Assembly: GCF_009711205.1 (NCBI RefSeq)
Contig: NZ_WMIG01000005.1
Span: forward strand, 186,001 to 250,000
Source of the DNA: Paracoccus litorisediminis
GTDB taxonomy: Bacteria; Pseudomonadota; Alphaproteobacteria; Rhodobacterales; Rhodobacteraceae
DNA: 64,000 nt
Direction of reading: 5' to 3'
The translations under genes and the position numbers were made by a program. How positions within the stretch are numbered: position 1 is the first letter of the stretch; every line of letters starts with the position of its first letter. Shown one piece after another: positions 34,182-43,300 of this stretch. Under the pieces are notes generated by a model that ran no database searches, was not told the DNA's origin, and was given only the letters and a program-made list of their open reading frames with translations.

Positions 34182-35142
34182 CACGCCATGGTCCGGTCTG
34201 GAGGCTGGGAAAGTCGACACGCGGCGAGTTTCTGCATCTGCGCGGTGGAACTGGTTCTGGGCGGTAATGCCGCGCGCCGACGTTGCCCTCGTGCTTCAAC
34301 TGGGGGATCTGCCGAAACCGACGCCCGACCTGCCCAAACTCCGTAATCTGGAGATCCGATTCCAGACGTTGCCGGGTGGGCCGATCCTCTACATCCGGTT
34401 GAAGGACAACGCGCAGCTCGAACTGTTCGAGACCCTTTGCCGCGACGTGATGGGGGCCGGCGAGCTAGCCGAAACTGAGGCCGAGGCATTGGAACGTGCC
34501 ATCGGGCGGACCTTCCGGTGGCATTACCTGCTGCGCGGCGGGAAGCTGGAAGTACTGTCGGAAGAGGCCCAAAAAGGCCTGGTCGGCGAGATCGAGGTTC
34601 TGAAGCTGCTCATCGCGACCATCGGCGCGAAGCCGGCCCTTGCCGCGTGGACCGGGCCATCCGGGGCGCCGAAGGATTTCGAACTCAAGACCGACTGCAT
34701 CGAGGTCAAGGCCCGACGCGGGGCGTCGCAGCCTTTCGTGAAGATCACGAACGAACACCAGCTTGCCGATGTGCCCGATCGCCGCCTTTGGCTGGCGGTC
34801 CTTGCCGTCGACCAGGTGCAGCCACCCCACGGCATGATGCTGACAGAATATGTGTCCGAAGTGACCGAGCATCTCGAGCGGACAGAGCCGTCGGCCATCA
34901 TGGACTGGGATATGCATCTGGCAGATGTGGGTTACGACGTGCTGCACGATTATTCGGCATGGCGATGGATCGTCTCGGCCCCTGATTTTCATGCCGTCAC
35001 CGAGGGCTTCCCTCGGATCGCCGCTCCGGTGCCCCTCGGTTTGTCTTCGGTCTCCTATTCCCTTGCATTGTCTGCCTGCACGCCATTCCGGACAGACTGG
35101 GGTGACGTACAGGCACAGTTGATCGAAGAGGTCCAGCCGTGA
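34171..35142 (+). CDS. PD-(D/E)XK motif protein (DUF4420-like)
   Basis: 323 residues from the ATG at 34171. The nuclease core lies at about 135-185: a helix with Glu140 (GLVGEIEVLKLL), then KDFELKTDCIEVKARRG, with Asp169, Glu178 and Lys180 as the D-x(n)-E-x-K site. N- and C-terminal parts are typical of the DUF4420 proteins that accompany Z1/MORC genes. It is the most likely DNA-cutting subunit of the locus. It overlaps both neighbours (11 bp with Z1, 4 bp with AIPR), so the products are probably made in fixed ratio and work as a complex. Confidence 0.85.
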   Translation: MPNDTPWSGLEAGKVDTRRVSASARWNWFWAVMPRADVALVLQLGDLPKPTPDLPKLRNLEIRFQTLPGGPILYIRLKDNAQLELFETLCRDVMGAGELAETEAEALERAIGRTFRWHYLLRGGKLEVLSEEAQKGLVGEIEVLKLLIATIGAKPALAAWTGPSGAPKDFELKTDCIEVKARRGASQPFVKITNEHQLADVPDRRLWLAVLAVDQVQPPHGMMLTEYVSEVTEHLERTEPSAIMDWDMHLADVGYDVLHDYSAWRWIVSAPDFHAVTEGFPRIAAPVPLGLSSVSYSLALSACTPFRTDWGDVQAQLIEEVQP

Positions 35143-37202
35143 GCGAACTTGACGAGTATCACCAGAACCTGATGGCCGACATCCGCCGCGAGGCGGACGC
35201 CAGCGGCGTGATCATGGTTGAGGCGTTTTTCGACAGGATGACGGAGCGGCTGACAGGGGCGGGCGAACTGGAAGTGGCCGACCGTGCCTATTTCCAGAAT
35301 GGTGAGGGCGGGCAAAGGCTACGGATCGACGGTTACGCGGGCGATCCGCGCGACAGCGAAGGCGTTCTGGGCTTGATCGTCTGTGATTTCGTCGACAGCG
35401 AAGAAGTACAGGCTTTCGAGAAGAAAGACGTCCCCACAATTCTCAACCCTTTGATCCGCTTCCTGAAGAAGGCCAGAACCGAAGAGTTTCGCGACTCGCT
35501 CAACGAGGCGAACCCTGCCTTCCAAGTCTCCGACCTGATCATCACGACTTGGCCGCACGTCACCAAGGTCAGACTGATCCTCGTTTCGAACCGGAGGTAC
35601 AACAGTCGTGATGACGCCGTGAAACTCCAGGAACTCGACGACGTGCCAGTCACCTGGTCAGTCTGGGATCTCGCCAGGTTCGCGCGTTTCGAAGTCAAAG
35701 GGAATGAGGACCTCGAGATCGATCTTGTGCAGGATTTCGGAGGCCCAGTTCCAGCCCTCAAGGGTTCACAGACGGGCGCGGCGCTGGAAAGCTATCTGAT
35801 GATCATTCCGGGCCCCCAGTTGGCCGCTGTATATGATCGCTGGGGTGAAAAACTGCTCGAGGGCAATGTCCGGTCATTCCTTCAGGCCAGAGCAAAGACC
35901 AACAAGGGCATCCAGAAGACGATCAAGGACGAACCGGACCTTTTCTTCCCTTACAATAACGGACTTTCAGCAACCGCCGACGCCGTCACCTGCGTGCGAA
36001 ACGATGACGGGCTTGCGATTTCGTCGATCAGCAATCTTCAGATCGTCAATGGGGCGCAGACCACGGGATCAATCCATGCGGCGCTGAAATCGGCAAAGGA
36101 ACAGCTGCCACAGGTCTTCGTACAGATGAAACTGACGGTAGTGCCACCTGACCGATCTGAGGACATCGTGCCGAAGATTTCGGAGTACGCCAACACCCAG
36201 AACAAGGTGAACGCGGCCGACTTTTTCTCTAACCATCCTTTCCACATCCGGATCGAACAGTTTTCACGTAATATCATCTTCACGGCACGTGAGGGCGAAC
36301 GCCATGACAGCAAGTGGTATTATGAGCGCTCGCGCGGACAGTTCATCAACGCAAGGCCGAAGATTAAGGGCAAGGACCAGGCGAGCTTCGACTTCGAATT
36401 TCCGAAAACCCAACTCTTCAGCAAAACCGATCTTGCGAAATTCGAATTCTCTGCCGCTGGTCAGCCGCACCTCGTGTCGCGGGGCGCTCAGAAGAACTTC
36501 GCCGAATTCGCAAAAGACATCGGCGATGCCTGGTCGAAGAGCGACGCGAAGTACGATGAGCTCTGGTACAAACGCCTCATTTCCAAGGCAATTGTGTTTC
36601 GCTGGATCGAGACGGAGGTTCCGAAGCAGCCTTGGTACGAGGGTGGCTATCGGGCCAACATCGTCACCTACGCCATGGCGAAGGTTTTTCACGATGCCAA
36701 TGGTGAAAAACAGGTGCTGGATTTGGATACGATCTGGCGGCGTCAGTCTGTCCCGGATGCACTCCAGCGCGCACTTCTTCTTGCTGCTGCTGAAGCCCAC
36801 GACGTCATTACCCATCCTCCGACCGGCATTCGCAACATGTCGGAATGGGCGAAACAGCAGGCGTGCTGGAACGGCATTAAGGGGCGCACGCTGAGCTACG
36901 ATGAGGACTTCGAAACCTGCCTGACTCTTGCTGAAAGCGCTCGCACAACAAAACGCGACGAAAAGGCGAAGAAGGCGATGACCGATGGCATCAACGCCCA
37001 GTCGGAGGTTGTCATGCTCGGGGCTGACTTCTGGAAACAGGCCCTCACCTGGGGACGCGACCGGAAGCGCCTGACACCGAAGGATCAGCAGATACTTGAT
37101 GTGTGCGCATCCATGCCACGTCGGCTTCCGTCCGACTTGCAGTCACGCCATGCGCTCGAGGCCCTGAACCGCATGCGAGATCAGGGGTTCGGCGAAGAAT
37201 GA
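35139..37202 (+). CDS. AIPR family protein
   Basis: 687 residues with a GTG start overlapping the previous stop (GTGA). The central block FPYNNGLSATADAVTC, then ISNLQIVNGAQTTGSIHAA, is the AIPR signature (named for abortive-infection phage-resistance proteins). The N-terminal part includes IVCDFVDSEE-like text that could be a second nuclease-type core. AIPR proteins occur as accessory factors in restriction and abortive-infection loci, and the reaction is not settled. It is the last gene of the four-gene operon. Confidence 0.87.
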   Translation: MSELDEYHQNLMADIRREADASGVIMVEAFFDRMTERLTGAGELEVADRAYFQNGEGGQRLRIDGYAGDPRDSEGVLGLIVCDFVDSEEVQAFEKKDVPTILNPLIRFLKKARTEEFRDSLNEANPAFQVSDLIITTWPHVTKVRLILVSNRRYNSRDDAVKLQELDDVPVTWSVWDLARFARFEVKGNEDLEIDLVQDFGGPVPALKGSQTGAALESYLMIIPGPQLAAVYDRWGEKLLEGNVRSFLQARAKTNKGIQKTIKDEPDLFFPYNNGLSATADAVTCVRNDDGLAISSISNLQIVNGAQTTGSIHAALKSAKEQLPQVFVQMKLTVVPPDRSEDIVPKISEYANTQNKVNAADFFSNHPFHIRIEQFSRNIIFTAREGERHDSKWYYERSRGQFINARPKIKGKDQASFDFEFPKTQLFSKTDLAKFEFSAAGQPHLVSRGAQKNFAEFAKDIGDAWSKSDAKYDELWYKRLISKAIVFRWIETEVPKQPWYEGGYRANIVTYAMAKVFHDANGEKQVLDLDTIWRRQSVPDALQRALLLAAAEAHDVITHPPTGIRNMSEWAKQQACWNGIKGRTLSYDEDFETCLTLAESARTTKRDEKAKKAMTDGINAQSEVVMLGADFWKQALTWGRDRKRLTPKDQQILDVCASMPRRLPSDLQSRHALEALNRMRDQGFGEE

Positions 37203-37290
37203 CAGCGACCGACCCCTTCGTCCGTGCTGCGGCCGGCGAGTCGAGGATTTCGCTGCGGTATGACTGATGGACCGCCTCGACGCATGCGGC

Positions 37291-37375
37291 GATGCGGCAT
37301 TATCGAAGCTCGAACGGCGGCAAAGGGCCGTCCCAGATCATAGACTCGTAAGATCGGCGACGCATCACCGAGAGG
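37291..37375. repeat. Imperfect direct repeat, left copy
   Basis: An 85-bp segment with GGCAAAGGGCCGTCCCAGAT resembles the segment at 38857-38943 (GGCAATGGGCCGTCCCACAT) in the same orientation, with further matching blocks before and after. It lies just after the MFS stop. The origin is unknown. Confidence 0.5.
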
Positions 37376-37409
37376 ACCGCACCATCATTTCCGACCCCAT
37401 TGCAGCCGA

Positions 37410-38621
37410 TCAGCCTTGCTTGGCGCGGTACTGTCCTGATGCGATGAATAGCATGGCAACAAGCGACAGGCCTGCACCGGTGAGAAACGGCGTCGCGGAC
37501 CCCACGCTGTGCCAGAGCCATCCGGCAAGGGTGTTCCCCGCCAGCACGACCACGCCGGTCACCAGATTGAAGGTGCCGAAGGCACTGCCCCTCAGATGCT
37601 CGGGCGTCACGGCGGCGATCATCGCGCCAAGCAGCCCTTGCGAGAACCCCATGTGAAGCCCCCAGAGCACCGTGCCGAGGACATAAACCCATGGCGTCGC
37701 GGCAAAGGCGAGCGTGAGATGAGCGGCAATCAGGAAGCCGAGGCTCCAGAGCAGCAAACCAGAGGTGCCCACCCGGTCCGACAGCTTGCCGACGGGAAAG
37801 GCCGTCAGACCATAGGCGGCGTGCATGATGACCAGAGACAGCGGAACCCATGCCGGGGTGAACCCCGCCTCCAGCGCCTTCAGCAAGACAAATGCCTCGC
37901 TGAAACGCGCGAGCATGATAGGAGAGGCCACCCCAATCACCACCCATATCGCGCGATTGAGTCTGAACGCATCGGCAAGGCGGAAGCCATGGCGTTTCAT
38001 CGAGCATTCACCAGCAGGTTCTCGCACAAAGAAGACCAGCACGATCATGCAGAGGCCGGCAGGGATCGCGGCAATCCAGAACACCGTCTGGATATCGCCG
38101 GCCAGAAGGATCATCGCGGCGACCGCGACCAATGGACCGATGAACCCACCGACAGTATCGAGCGACTTGCGCAGACCGAAACTCGCCCCTCGGATCTCGG
38201 GCGGGCTTACAGCGGCCACGATGGCATCCCGGGGTGCGCTCCGGATGCCCTTTCCGACCCGATCCATCGCTTTGGCCAGCACGATCTGGTCCAAGCTCAC
38301 CGCCCAAGGAAAGACCAGCCGTGACAGCGCTCCCAGACCATAGCCTAGCACCGCAAGTGGTTTTGCCCGCCCGCTGAGGTCAGACAGGATCCCAGACAGG
38401 AACTTCGTCGCTGTCGCAATCGCGACCGAAAGACCCTCGATGAAGCCGATCGCGAGGGCGGAGGCCCCCAATCCGCCCGCAAGATACAGCGGCAAAAGGG
38501 CGTTGATCATCTCGGAGGAAACATCCATCAGCAGGCTGACGATGCCGAGCATCCAAACGGTTGCCGGAATGTGGGGGCGCTTGGGGGCCGTGTGGATCTG
38601 GGCGGAAGCGGATGCTGTCAT
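37410..38621 (-). CDS. MFS transporter
   Basis: 403 residues, about twelve membrane segments, no signal peptide. The conserved cytoplasmic loops are KFLSGILSDLSGRAKPLA and KAMDRVGKGIRSAPRDAI, a pattern of a common MFS group that has no settled substrate. GKLSDRVGTS is the matching loop in the second half. It is transcribed alone, opposite to the AIPR operon, and is flanked on both sides by imperfect copies of one repeat, so it may have arrived as a separate unit. Confidence 0.83.
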   Translation of the reverse strand: MTASASAQIHTAPKRPHIPATVWMLGIVSLLMDVSSEMINALLPLYLAGGLGASALAIGFIEGLSVAIATATKFLSGILSDLSGRAKPLAVLGYGLGALSRLVFPWAVSLDQIVLAKAMDRVGKGIRSAPRDAIVAAVSPPEIRGASFGLRKSLDTVGGFIGPLVAVAAMILLAGDIQTVFWIAAIPAGLCMIVLVFFVREPAGECSMKRHGFRLADAFRLNRAIWVVIGVASPIMLARFSEAFVLLKALEAGFTPAWVPLSLVIMHAAYGLTAFPVGKLSDRVGTSGLLLWSLGFLIAAHLTLAFAATPWVYVLGTVLWGLHMGFSQGLLGAMIAAVTPEHLRGSAFGTFNLVTGVVVLAGNTLAGWLWHSVGSATPFLTGAGLSLVAMLFIASGQYRAKQG

Positions 38622-38856
38622 GGGTTACACCGATAGAGCTGCCATGGATCCAAAGCACAGACGCGTGACATGGATCAATGGTCGCTGCGTCGGGCGCGGG
38701 GCCAATGACGTTCAGGGTCTCGCCGTGCATTTTGAGCGGCGCTTACCAATCTCGACGTCGCACCGGAATTTGGGTGCGACATTCCGCCATGGGTCTCCCC
38801 AACCTGCTGCAGCGGCTTTTTTGCGCCCTGCCGGACTGGTCTCTAGGGCGATGCAG

Positions 38857-38943
38857 CCACGCAGCATAGAGCGGGCTCGATTTGCGGCAATGGGCCGTCC
38901 CACATCGAACAGCTTATGCGATCATCGATAGATCACCGGGAAG
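38857..38943. repeat. Imperfect direct repeat, right copy
   Basis: This is the partner of the 37291-37375 segment; aligned blocks include GGCTCGA, TGCGGCAA, GGGCCGTCCCA and GATCACCG. It lies in a 364-bp gap between the MFS start (38621) and the quinone reductase stop (38986). I see nothing else in that gap. Confidence 0.5.
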
Positions 38944-38985
38944 GTCGGGGCCGATGTTTTGAGCCCGAAGCGGATGATCCGTTAC

Positions 38986-39975
38986 TTAGGGTAACAACAC
39001 AACCGCACCCATTGTCCTACGGCTTTCCACATCCGAATGTGCCCGCGCGGCATCCGCAAGCGGATACGTCCGCGGTTCGTCGACAAGCAGAACACCATCC
39101 CGGATAGCTCCGAACAACCGCTCCGCCGCCGTTTCGAACTCACCGCGATCTGCGGTGTAATGCGCGATTGACGGGCGCGTGAGGTAGAGCGATCCCTTCG
39201 CGCCAAGAGTGCCGATCTGCAAAGGATCAATCGGCCCCGAACTTTCCCCGAAGCTGACGAGGGTTCCGCGCGGTTGCAGGCAGTCGAGCGAACGTTCGAA
39301 GGTATCGGCCCCGACCGAGTCATAGACGACCCTCACACCCTTGCCACCGGTCAGGCGCTTGACCTCGTCCCTGAAATCATTGCGGCTATAAAGGATGACA
39401 TCGGCGCAGCCCCGGGCACGGGCACGTTGCGCCTTTTCTTCGGTGCTTGCTGTTCCGATGACGGTGACGCCAAGTGCCTTCAGCCATTGGCTGGCATATG
39501 TGCCGACACCACCAGCCGCGGCATGCAACAGGACCGTATCGCCGGGCTGCAAGCTGACGCAGCGATGGGTCAGGTATTCTGCGGTCAGCCCCTTGAACAG
39601 GCTTGCCGCAATAATGGTGCTATCCAGATCGCCCGGCACATGCAGCGCCCGGGCGGCGGGCAGGTTGCGATGGCGCGCATAGCCGCCCGGAGGGCCGCCG
39701 ACATAGGCAACACGGTCACCGATGGCAAAGCCCATGATCTCGGCGCCGATGGCCGTCACCTCACCCACGCCCTCTACCCCAGGCGTGGCGGGCAGAGGCA
39801 GCTTCGGACCGAACACGCCCTTACGATGATAGACATCGATGTAATTGAAGCCGATGGCGATCTGACGGATCTGGATCTCGTCCTTGCCCGGCGCGGCGAG
39901 AGGCATTTCCACATAGGATAAAACCTCGGGCCCGCCAAATTCGGAAAATCGGATTGCGGTGGTGGTCTGGGTCAT
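38986..39975 (-). CDS. NADPH:quinone oxidoreductase family protein
   Basis: 329 residues of the zinc-free medium-chain reductase group. It has IGFNYIDVYHRKGVF, which is the quinone-reductase signature, the GroES-like N-terminal half, and the NADPH-binding loop VLLHAAAGGVGTYASQWLKA. VYDSVGADTFERSLDCL follows as in Qor proteins. It reduces quinones or alpha,beta-unsaturated carbonyls with NADPH. It diverges from a LysR-type regulator across 95 bp and is probably its target. Confidence 0.9.
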   Translation of the reverse strand: MTQTTTAIRFSEFGGPEVLSYVEMPLAAPGKDEIQIRQIAIGFNYIDVYHRKGVFGPKLPLPATPGVEGVGEVTAIGAEIMGFAIGDRVAYVGGPPGGYARHRNLPAARALHVPGDLDSTIIAASLFKGLTAEYLTHRCVSLQPGDTVLLHAAAGGVGTYASQWLKALGVTVIGTASTEEKAQRARARGCADVILYSRNDFRDEVKRLTGGKGVRVVYDSVGADTFERSLDCLQPRGTLVSFGESSGPIDPLQIGTLGAKGSLYLTRPSIAHYTADRGEFETAAERLFGAIRDGVLLVDEPRTYPLADAARAHSDVESRRTMGAVVLLP

Positions 39976-40049
39976 GGCGCGGCTTCCTCTGCTTTTCCTC
40001 AGATTGCGCCATCCAGCACCGCAGTCGATCCTTGTTTTCGGAGATAGGC

Positions 40050-40059
40050 TTTGCGCAAA
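40050..40059. promoter_or_regulatory. Palindrome in the qor/lysR-type divergent region
   Basis: TTTGCGCAAA is a perfect 10-bp palindrome 11 bases before the regulator start. A related TTGCGC occurs 46 bases further left at 40004. It could be a LysR-type binding site or an unrelated palindrome. Confidence 0.35.
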
Positions 40060-40070
40060 TGCAAGGCATC

Positions 40071-40946
40071 ATGGATTGGAATGATCTGAAGTTCTTTCTG
40101 GCGCTCGCACAGGGGAAATCGCTTTCCGCTGCGGCCCTGACGCTGGGCGTCAGTCCGTCTACAGTCTCGCGCCGGATCGAGGCGCTGGAACAGGCACTGC
40201 AGGTGCAGCTATTTCGACCGCATCGGGATGGTTATGATCTGACCGAAGCGGGACAGGGCCTTGTGCCCGAGGCTGAGCGAGCCGGCGTGCAGATGCAGGT
40301 TTTCGAACGCAACGCCCGCGAGACGGGCGATGACTTGGCCGGCGCTGTGCGCATCGAGGCCCCGGAGCTGCTGGGACAAGAGATCCTGCTACCTGCCCTG
40401 ATCGGCTTTATGGCGACCTGTCCCGGTATCCGGATCGAGTTGCGCGGCGCTTTTCAGCCTGTGCGCCTTGCCGCGGAGGAGGCCGATATCGTCATCCGCC
40501 TGGTGCGGCCAAGCCAGGGCAATTATCGCATCCGCAAAGTCGGCACGATCCTCTTCGGTCCTTACGCATCACCCGAGTACGTCCGGAAGCACGGCACGCC
40601 GCAAAGTCCTGATGAGTTGCTCGGGCACCGGATGATCGGCTGGACAGAGGATTTGGGCTTCCTGACCATGGCCCGCTGGCTGGCGAGCCACTGCCCGGGA
40701 GTAAGACCCTCATTGCGCCTGACCTCATTTGCAGCGCAGGTCGAGGCGGTCAGGGGGAACGCAGGCTGGGCCGTGCTGCCCGATTTCATCGCCGGTCCCG
40801 CAGGGTTCGTGCCGGGACTGACAGATCTGCCGTCGTTTGCGCCTGATCTCTGGCTTCTGGTGCATGAGCAGGCGCTAGCCCTGCGCAGGGTCCAACGGGT
40901 GCGGGATTGCATTACCGCTGCGCTGACGGCGAAATTTTCCAACTGA
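40071..40946 (+). CDS. LysR-family transcriptional regulator
   Basis: 291 residues from the ATG at 40071. The winged HTH is at the N-terminus: MDWNDLKFFLALAQGKSLSA, then LTLGVSPSTVSRRIEALEQA. A periplasmic-binding-type effector domain follows from about residue 90. LysR regulators usually control the adjacent divergent gene, here the quinone oxidoreductase. The 40954-41030 sequence after its stop leads into a hairpin that also serves the recombinase module. Confidence 0.88.
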   Translation: MDWNDLKFFLALAQGKSLSAAALTLGVSPSTVSRRIEALEQALQVQLFRPHRDGYDLTEAGQGLVPEAERAGVQMQVFERNARETGDDLAGAVRIEAPELLGQEILLPALIGFMATCPGIRIELRGAFQPVRLAAEEADIVIRLVRPSQGNYRIRKVGTILFGPYASPEYVRKHGTPQSPDELLGHRMIGWTEDLGFLTMARWLASHCPGVRPSLRLTSFAAQVEAVRGNAGWAVLPDFIAGPAGFVPGLTDLPSFAPDLWLLVHEQALALRRVQRVRDCITAALTAKFSN

Positions 40947-41012
40947 GCGCCAAGGGATGAACGACCGCAGAGCCGGGAGGGCTATCAAGAAGCCGTGGCC
41001 CGCCCAATTTCC

Positions 41013-41028
41013 ATGTTTTACAAAACAT
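41013..41028. promoter_or_regulatory. ATGTTTT-AC-AAAACAT palindrome
   Basis: A perfect 7-2-7 palindrome (ATGTTTTACAAAACAT) lies immediately before the terminator hairpin and between two copies of GCCGGGAGGG or its complement. It stands out as A/T-rich in a G/C-rich setting. It could be an operator, part of a larger RNA fold, or a recombination core with a 2-bp centre as serine recombinases use; none of these is shown. Confidence 0.35.
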
Positions 41029-41063
41029 AACCCTCCCGGCAATCTATTCGCGCCGGGAGGGTT
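41029..41063. terminator. Strong bidirectional hairpin terminator
   Basis: AACCCTCCCGGC (41029-41040) and GCCGGGAGGGTT (41052-41063) form a perfect 12-bp stem with an 11-base loop, followed by CTTTC. It lies between the LysR-type gene (+) and the RHH gene (-). A third arm, GCCGGGAGGG at 40972-40981, could pair alternatively with the 5' arm. Confidence 0.75.
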
Positions 41064-41131
41064 CTTTCAAGCCGCGGCGTCTGGGGTACCCTGGCACGTC
41101 GCGCGGATAAGCAAGGGCGACACATACGCGT

Positions 41132-41509
41132 CTACTGGTCTTCCTCACCGTCAAAGGAGGGTGCGTAAGCCTTGATTGCCCGCTCGACCAATTCGGCCAG
41201 GGAAATGCCCTCAGCCTTGGCAAGGCTTTCGATCTTCACGCGCGTGCTGGGCCGGGTGCGGATCGAGATCTGGTCGGTACGCCGCTCGGGGCGCGGCGGC
41301 GGTGCCTTGCCCGCGCGCTCTCGTGCAGCCCGGGCCTCGACCTCGGCGGCGATCGCGGCCTTCTCGGCTTTCTCTGCGGCCTCTCGCGCCTCATCGGCAA
41401 TGCGGCGGGCGCGCTCGGCCTCGGCCCGATCGCGGGTGGCTTTCGCCACAGCCTCCGCGACCTGATCTTGCGGATCCGCGCCGCGCGGGGCTTTTAACTC
41501 ATCCGGCAT
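41132..41509 (-). CDS. Coiled-coil/ribbon-helix-helix-like small protein
   Basis: 125 residues from the ATG at 41509 (GAGGGA nine bases upstream); a start at 41524 is possible. Residues 10-75 are almost entirely Ala, Glu, Arg and Lys, a long charged helix probably forming a coiled coil. The C-terminal 40 residues, with TDQISIRTRPSTRVKIESLA, then GISLAELVERAIKAYA, look like a ribbon-helix-helix DNA-binding fold. The plan fits a plasmid- or element-borne repressor or partition-accessory protein. It is the last gene of the recombinase module. Confidence 0.65.
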   Translation of the reverse strand: MPDELKAPRGADPQDQVAEAVAKATRDRAEAERARRIADEAREAAEKAEKAAIAAEVEARAARERAGKAPPPRPERRTDQISIRTRPSTRVKIESLAKAEGISLAELVERAIKAYAPSFDGEEDQ

Positions 41510-41588
41510 CAGTTTGTCCCTCATCGGATTTTTTTGAATGATTGGTGGCGGGGACAGGTCGTGACCCCAGCCAATCGGATGGTCAGCT

Positions 41589-41993
41589 TCAGTGCACCGT
41601 CATCGTCGCAAAGCCGAGCAAGGCGCGCTGAGCGCCCCACTCATCCGGGAACCCCTCTTGGAGGCGAGCGAGGCTGAGCTCCGGGCCGTGCCGTCCATCG
41701 AGGATCGCCTCCACGATATCGGGTGCAAGCTGCGTCAGCCGCAGGATGCGGGCGACATAGCTGAGAGCGATCTTCTCGTGACCTGCAAGATCAGAGACGG
41801 TGGCAAACTCGCCCCGGTCCAGCAGCCGTTTCCAGCGGAAGGCCCGAGCCAGCGCCCGGACCAGCGCATCGTCGGCGTCGCGGCGCAGATGCGCGTCGGG
41901 CGGCAGATGCATTTCCTTCCTGCCGCCGCGCTTGACCAGCCGGAACGGGACCTGCAGCACGAGGGTCTCGGAAACGGACATGTCGCGTCTCAT
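41589..41993 (-). CDS. HTH protein encoded next to the recombinase
   Basis: 134 residues, start overlapping the recombinase stop (ATGA). The centre has a helix-turn-helix: RGEFATVSDLAGHEKIALSY, then VARILRLTQLAPDIVEAIL, like the DNA-binding part of ParB/KorB proteins. This small protein follows serine recombinases of the DUF2924 type in many alphaproteobacteria, which I recall as a conserved pairing. It may direct or control the recombinase. Confidence 0.7.
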   Translation of the reverse strand: MRRDMSVSETLVLQVPFRLVKRGGRKEMHLPPDAHLRRDADDALVRALARAFRWKRLLDRGEFATVSDLAGHEKIALSYVARILRLTQLAPDIVEAILDGRHGPELSLARLQEGFPDEWGAQRALLGFATMTVH

Positions 41994-43300
41994 GCTGCCT
42001 GCTCCATCCCGCCGGCCTGCATCTCACGGGCAAGACCGGGCAGGCCATCGACACGGAGGTGAACCTTCAGGCCCTCGGTGCCGATATCGACCCGCTCGAC
42101 GAGCAATGCGATGATCCGGGCCTGTTCGGTCGGAAAAAGCTCAACCCAAAGCTGATCAAAACGTTGCAGTGCGTCGACGACCTCGGCCTCGGTGATGCCC
42201 GCGTCCTGATCGCGCAGGGCCTTGAAGGTCCCTGCCACGATCTCGGGCTGACGGAACACCATGCGTAGCCGCCCGACGACCGCTGCCTCGATCTCACCCG
42301 CCGGGACCCGGCCGACCGGGCAGGCCCCTGCCCCATGCTTCAACACGCTTTGGCTTACATAATAGTTATATAACCGCGACCCCTTGCGGGTATGGCTGGG
42401 CGAGAAGGCCGCGCCGTCCGGGCCGAAGAGCAAACCTTTCAACAGAGCCGGTGTCTGGGCCCGCGTCCGCGCCGCCCGTTTGCGGGGGCTTACCTGCAGG
42501 ATGGCGTGGACCCGGTCCCACGCCTCCCGGCTGATGATCGCGGCATGCTCGCCGGGATAGACCTGCCCCCTGTGTACGGCCTCACCGATAAAAACGCGAT
42601 TACTCAAAACGCGATAGATAAATTTTTTATCCATCGCATGTCCGCGCGAGGTGCGGAGTCCTCGCTGCACGGCTTCACGTGCCAATTCGGTCGCCGAACC
42701 CAATTCGGCAAAACGCTCGAATATCCAGCGTATCTCGACCGCCTGATTATCGTCGATCACGAGTTTTCGATTTTCGACGCGATAGCCAAATGGTACCGAG
42801 CCGCCCATCCAAATGCCGCGCTTGCGACTGGCCGCAACCTTATCGCGAATTCTCTCGGCGGTAACTTCGCGTTCAAATTGCGCAAATGAAAGTAATATGT
42901 TAAGTGTCAATCGGCCCATCGACGTCGTCGTGTTGAAGGACTGCGTGACGCTGATAAAGGTCACGCCGCAGCGATCGAAAATCTCGACCAGCTTCGAGAA
43001 ATCCATCAACGAGCGCGACAGCCTGTCGAGTTTGTAGGCCACGACAACATCGACCAGCCCATCCTCGACATCGGCGAGAAGCCGGGTCAACGCCGGGCGC
43101 TCGAGCGTGCCGCCCGAAATCCCGCCATCGTCGTAACGCTCGCGCAGCGCCACCCAGCCCTCGGAACGCTGGCTGGCGATAAAGGCCTCGCAGGCCTCAC
43201 GCTGGGCATCAAGCGAGTTGAATTCCTGCTCCAAGCCTTCCTCGGACGACTTGCGGGTGTAGACGGCGCAGCGCAGTTTGCGCGGAACGGGTTTGTTCAT
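41990..43300 (-). CDS. Large serine recombinase
   Basis: 436 residues from the ATG at 43300. The resolvase domain is at the N-terminus: LRCAVYTRKSSEEGLEQEF with the nucleophile Ser18, and VVAYKLDRLSRSLMDF with the active-site Arg. A recombinase domain (RGIWMGGSVPFGYRV, then IYRVLSNRVFIGEAVHRG) and a zinc-ribbon-like region with few Cys follow (KGLLFGPDGAAFSPSH has lost the usual Cys pair). The protein joins or excises DNA at att sites. It is translationally coupled to DUF2924 upstream and to the HTH protein downstream, and it is probably the integrase of a mobile unit. Confidence 0.87.
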   Translation of the reverse strand: MNKPVPRKLRCAVYTRKSSEEGLEQEFNSLDAQREACEAFIASQRSEGWVALRERYDDGGISGGTLERPALTRLLADVEDGLVDVVVAYKLDRLSRSLMDFSKLVEIFDRCGVTFISVTQSFNTTTSMGRLTLNILLSFAQFEREVTAERIRDKVAASRKRGIWMGGSVPFGYRVENRKLVIDDNQAVEIRWIFERFAELGSATELAREAVQRGLRTSRGHAMDKKFIYRVLSNRVFIGEAVHRGQVYPGEHAAIISREAWDRVHAILQVSPRKRAARTRAQTPALLKGLLFGPDGAAFSPSHTRKGSRLYNYYVSQSVLKHGAGACPVGRVPAGEIEAAVVGRLRMVFRQPEIVAGTFKALRDQDAGITEAEVVDALQRFDQLWVELFPTEQARIIALLVERVDIGTEGLKVHLRVDGLPGLAREMQAGGMEQAA

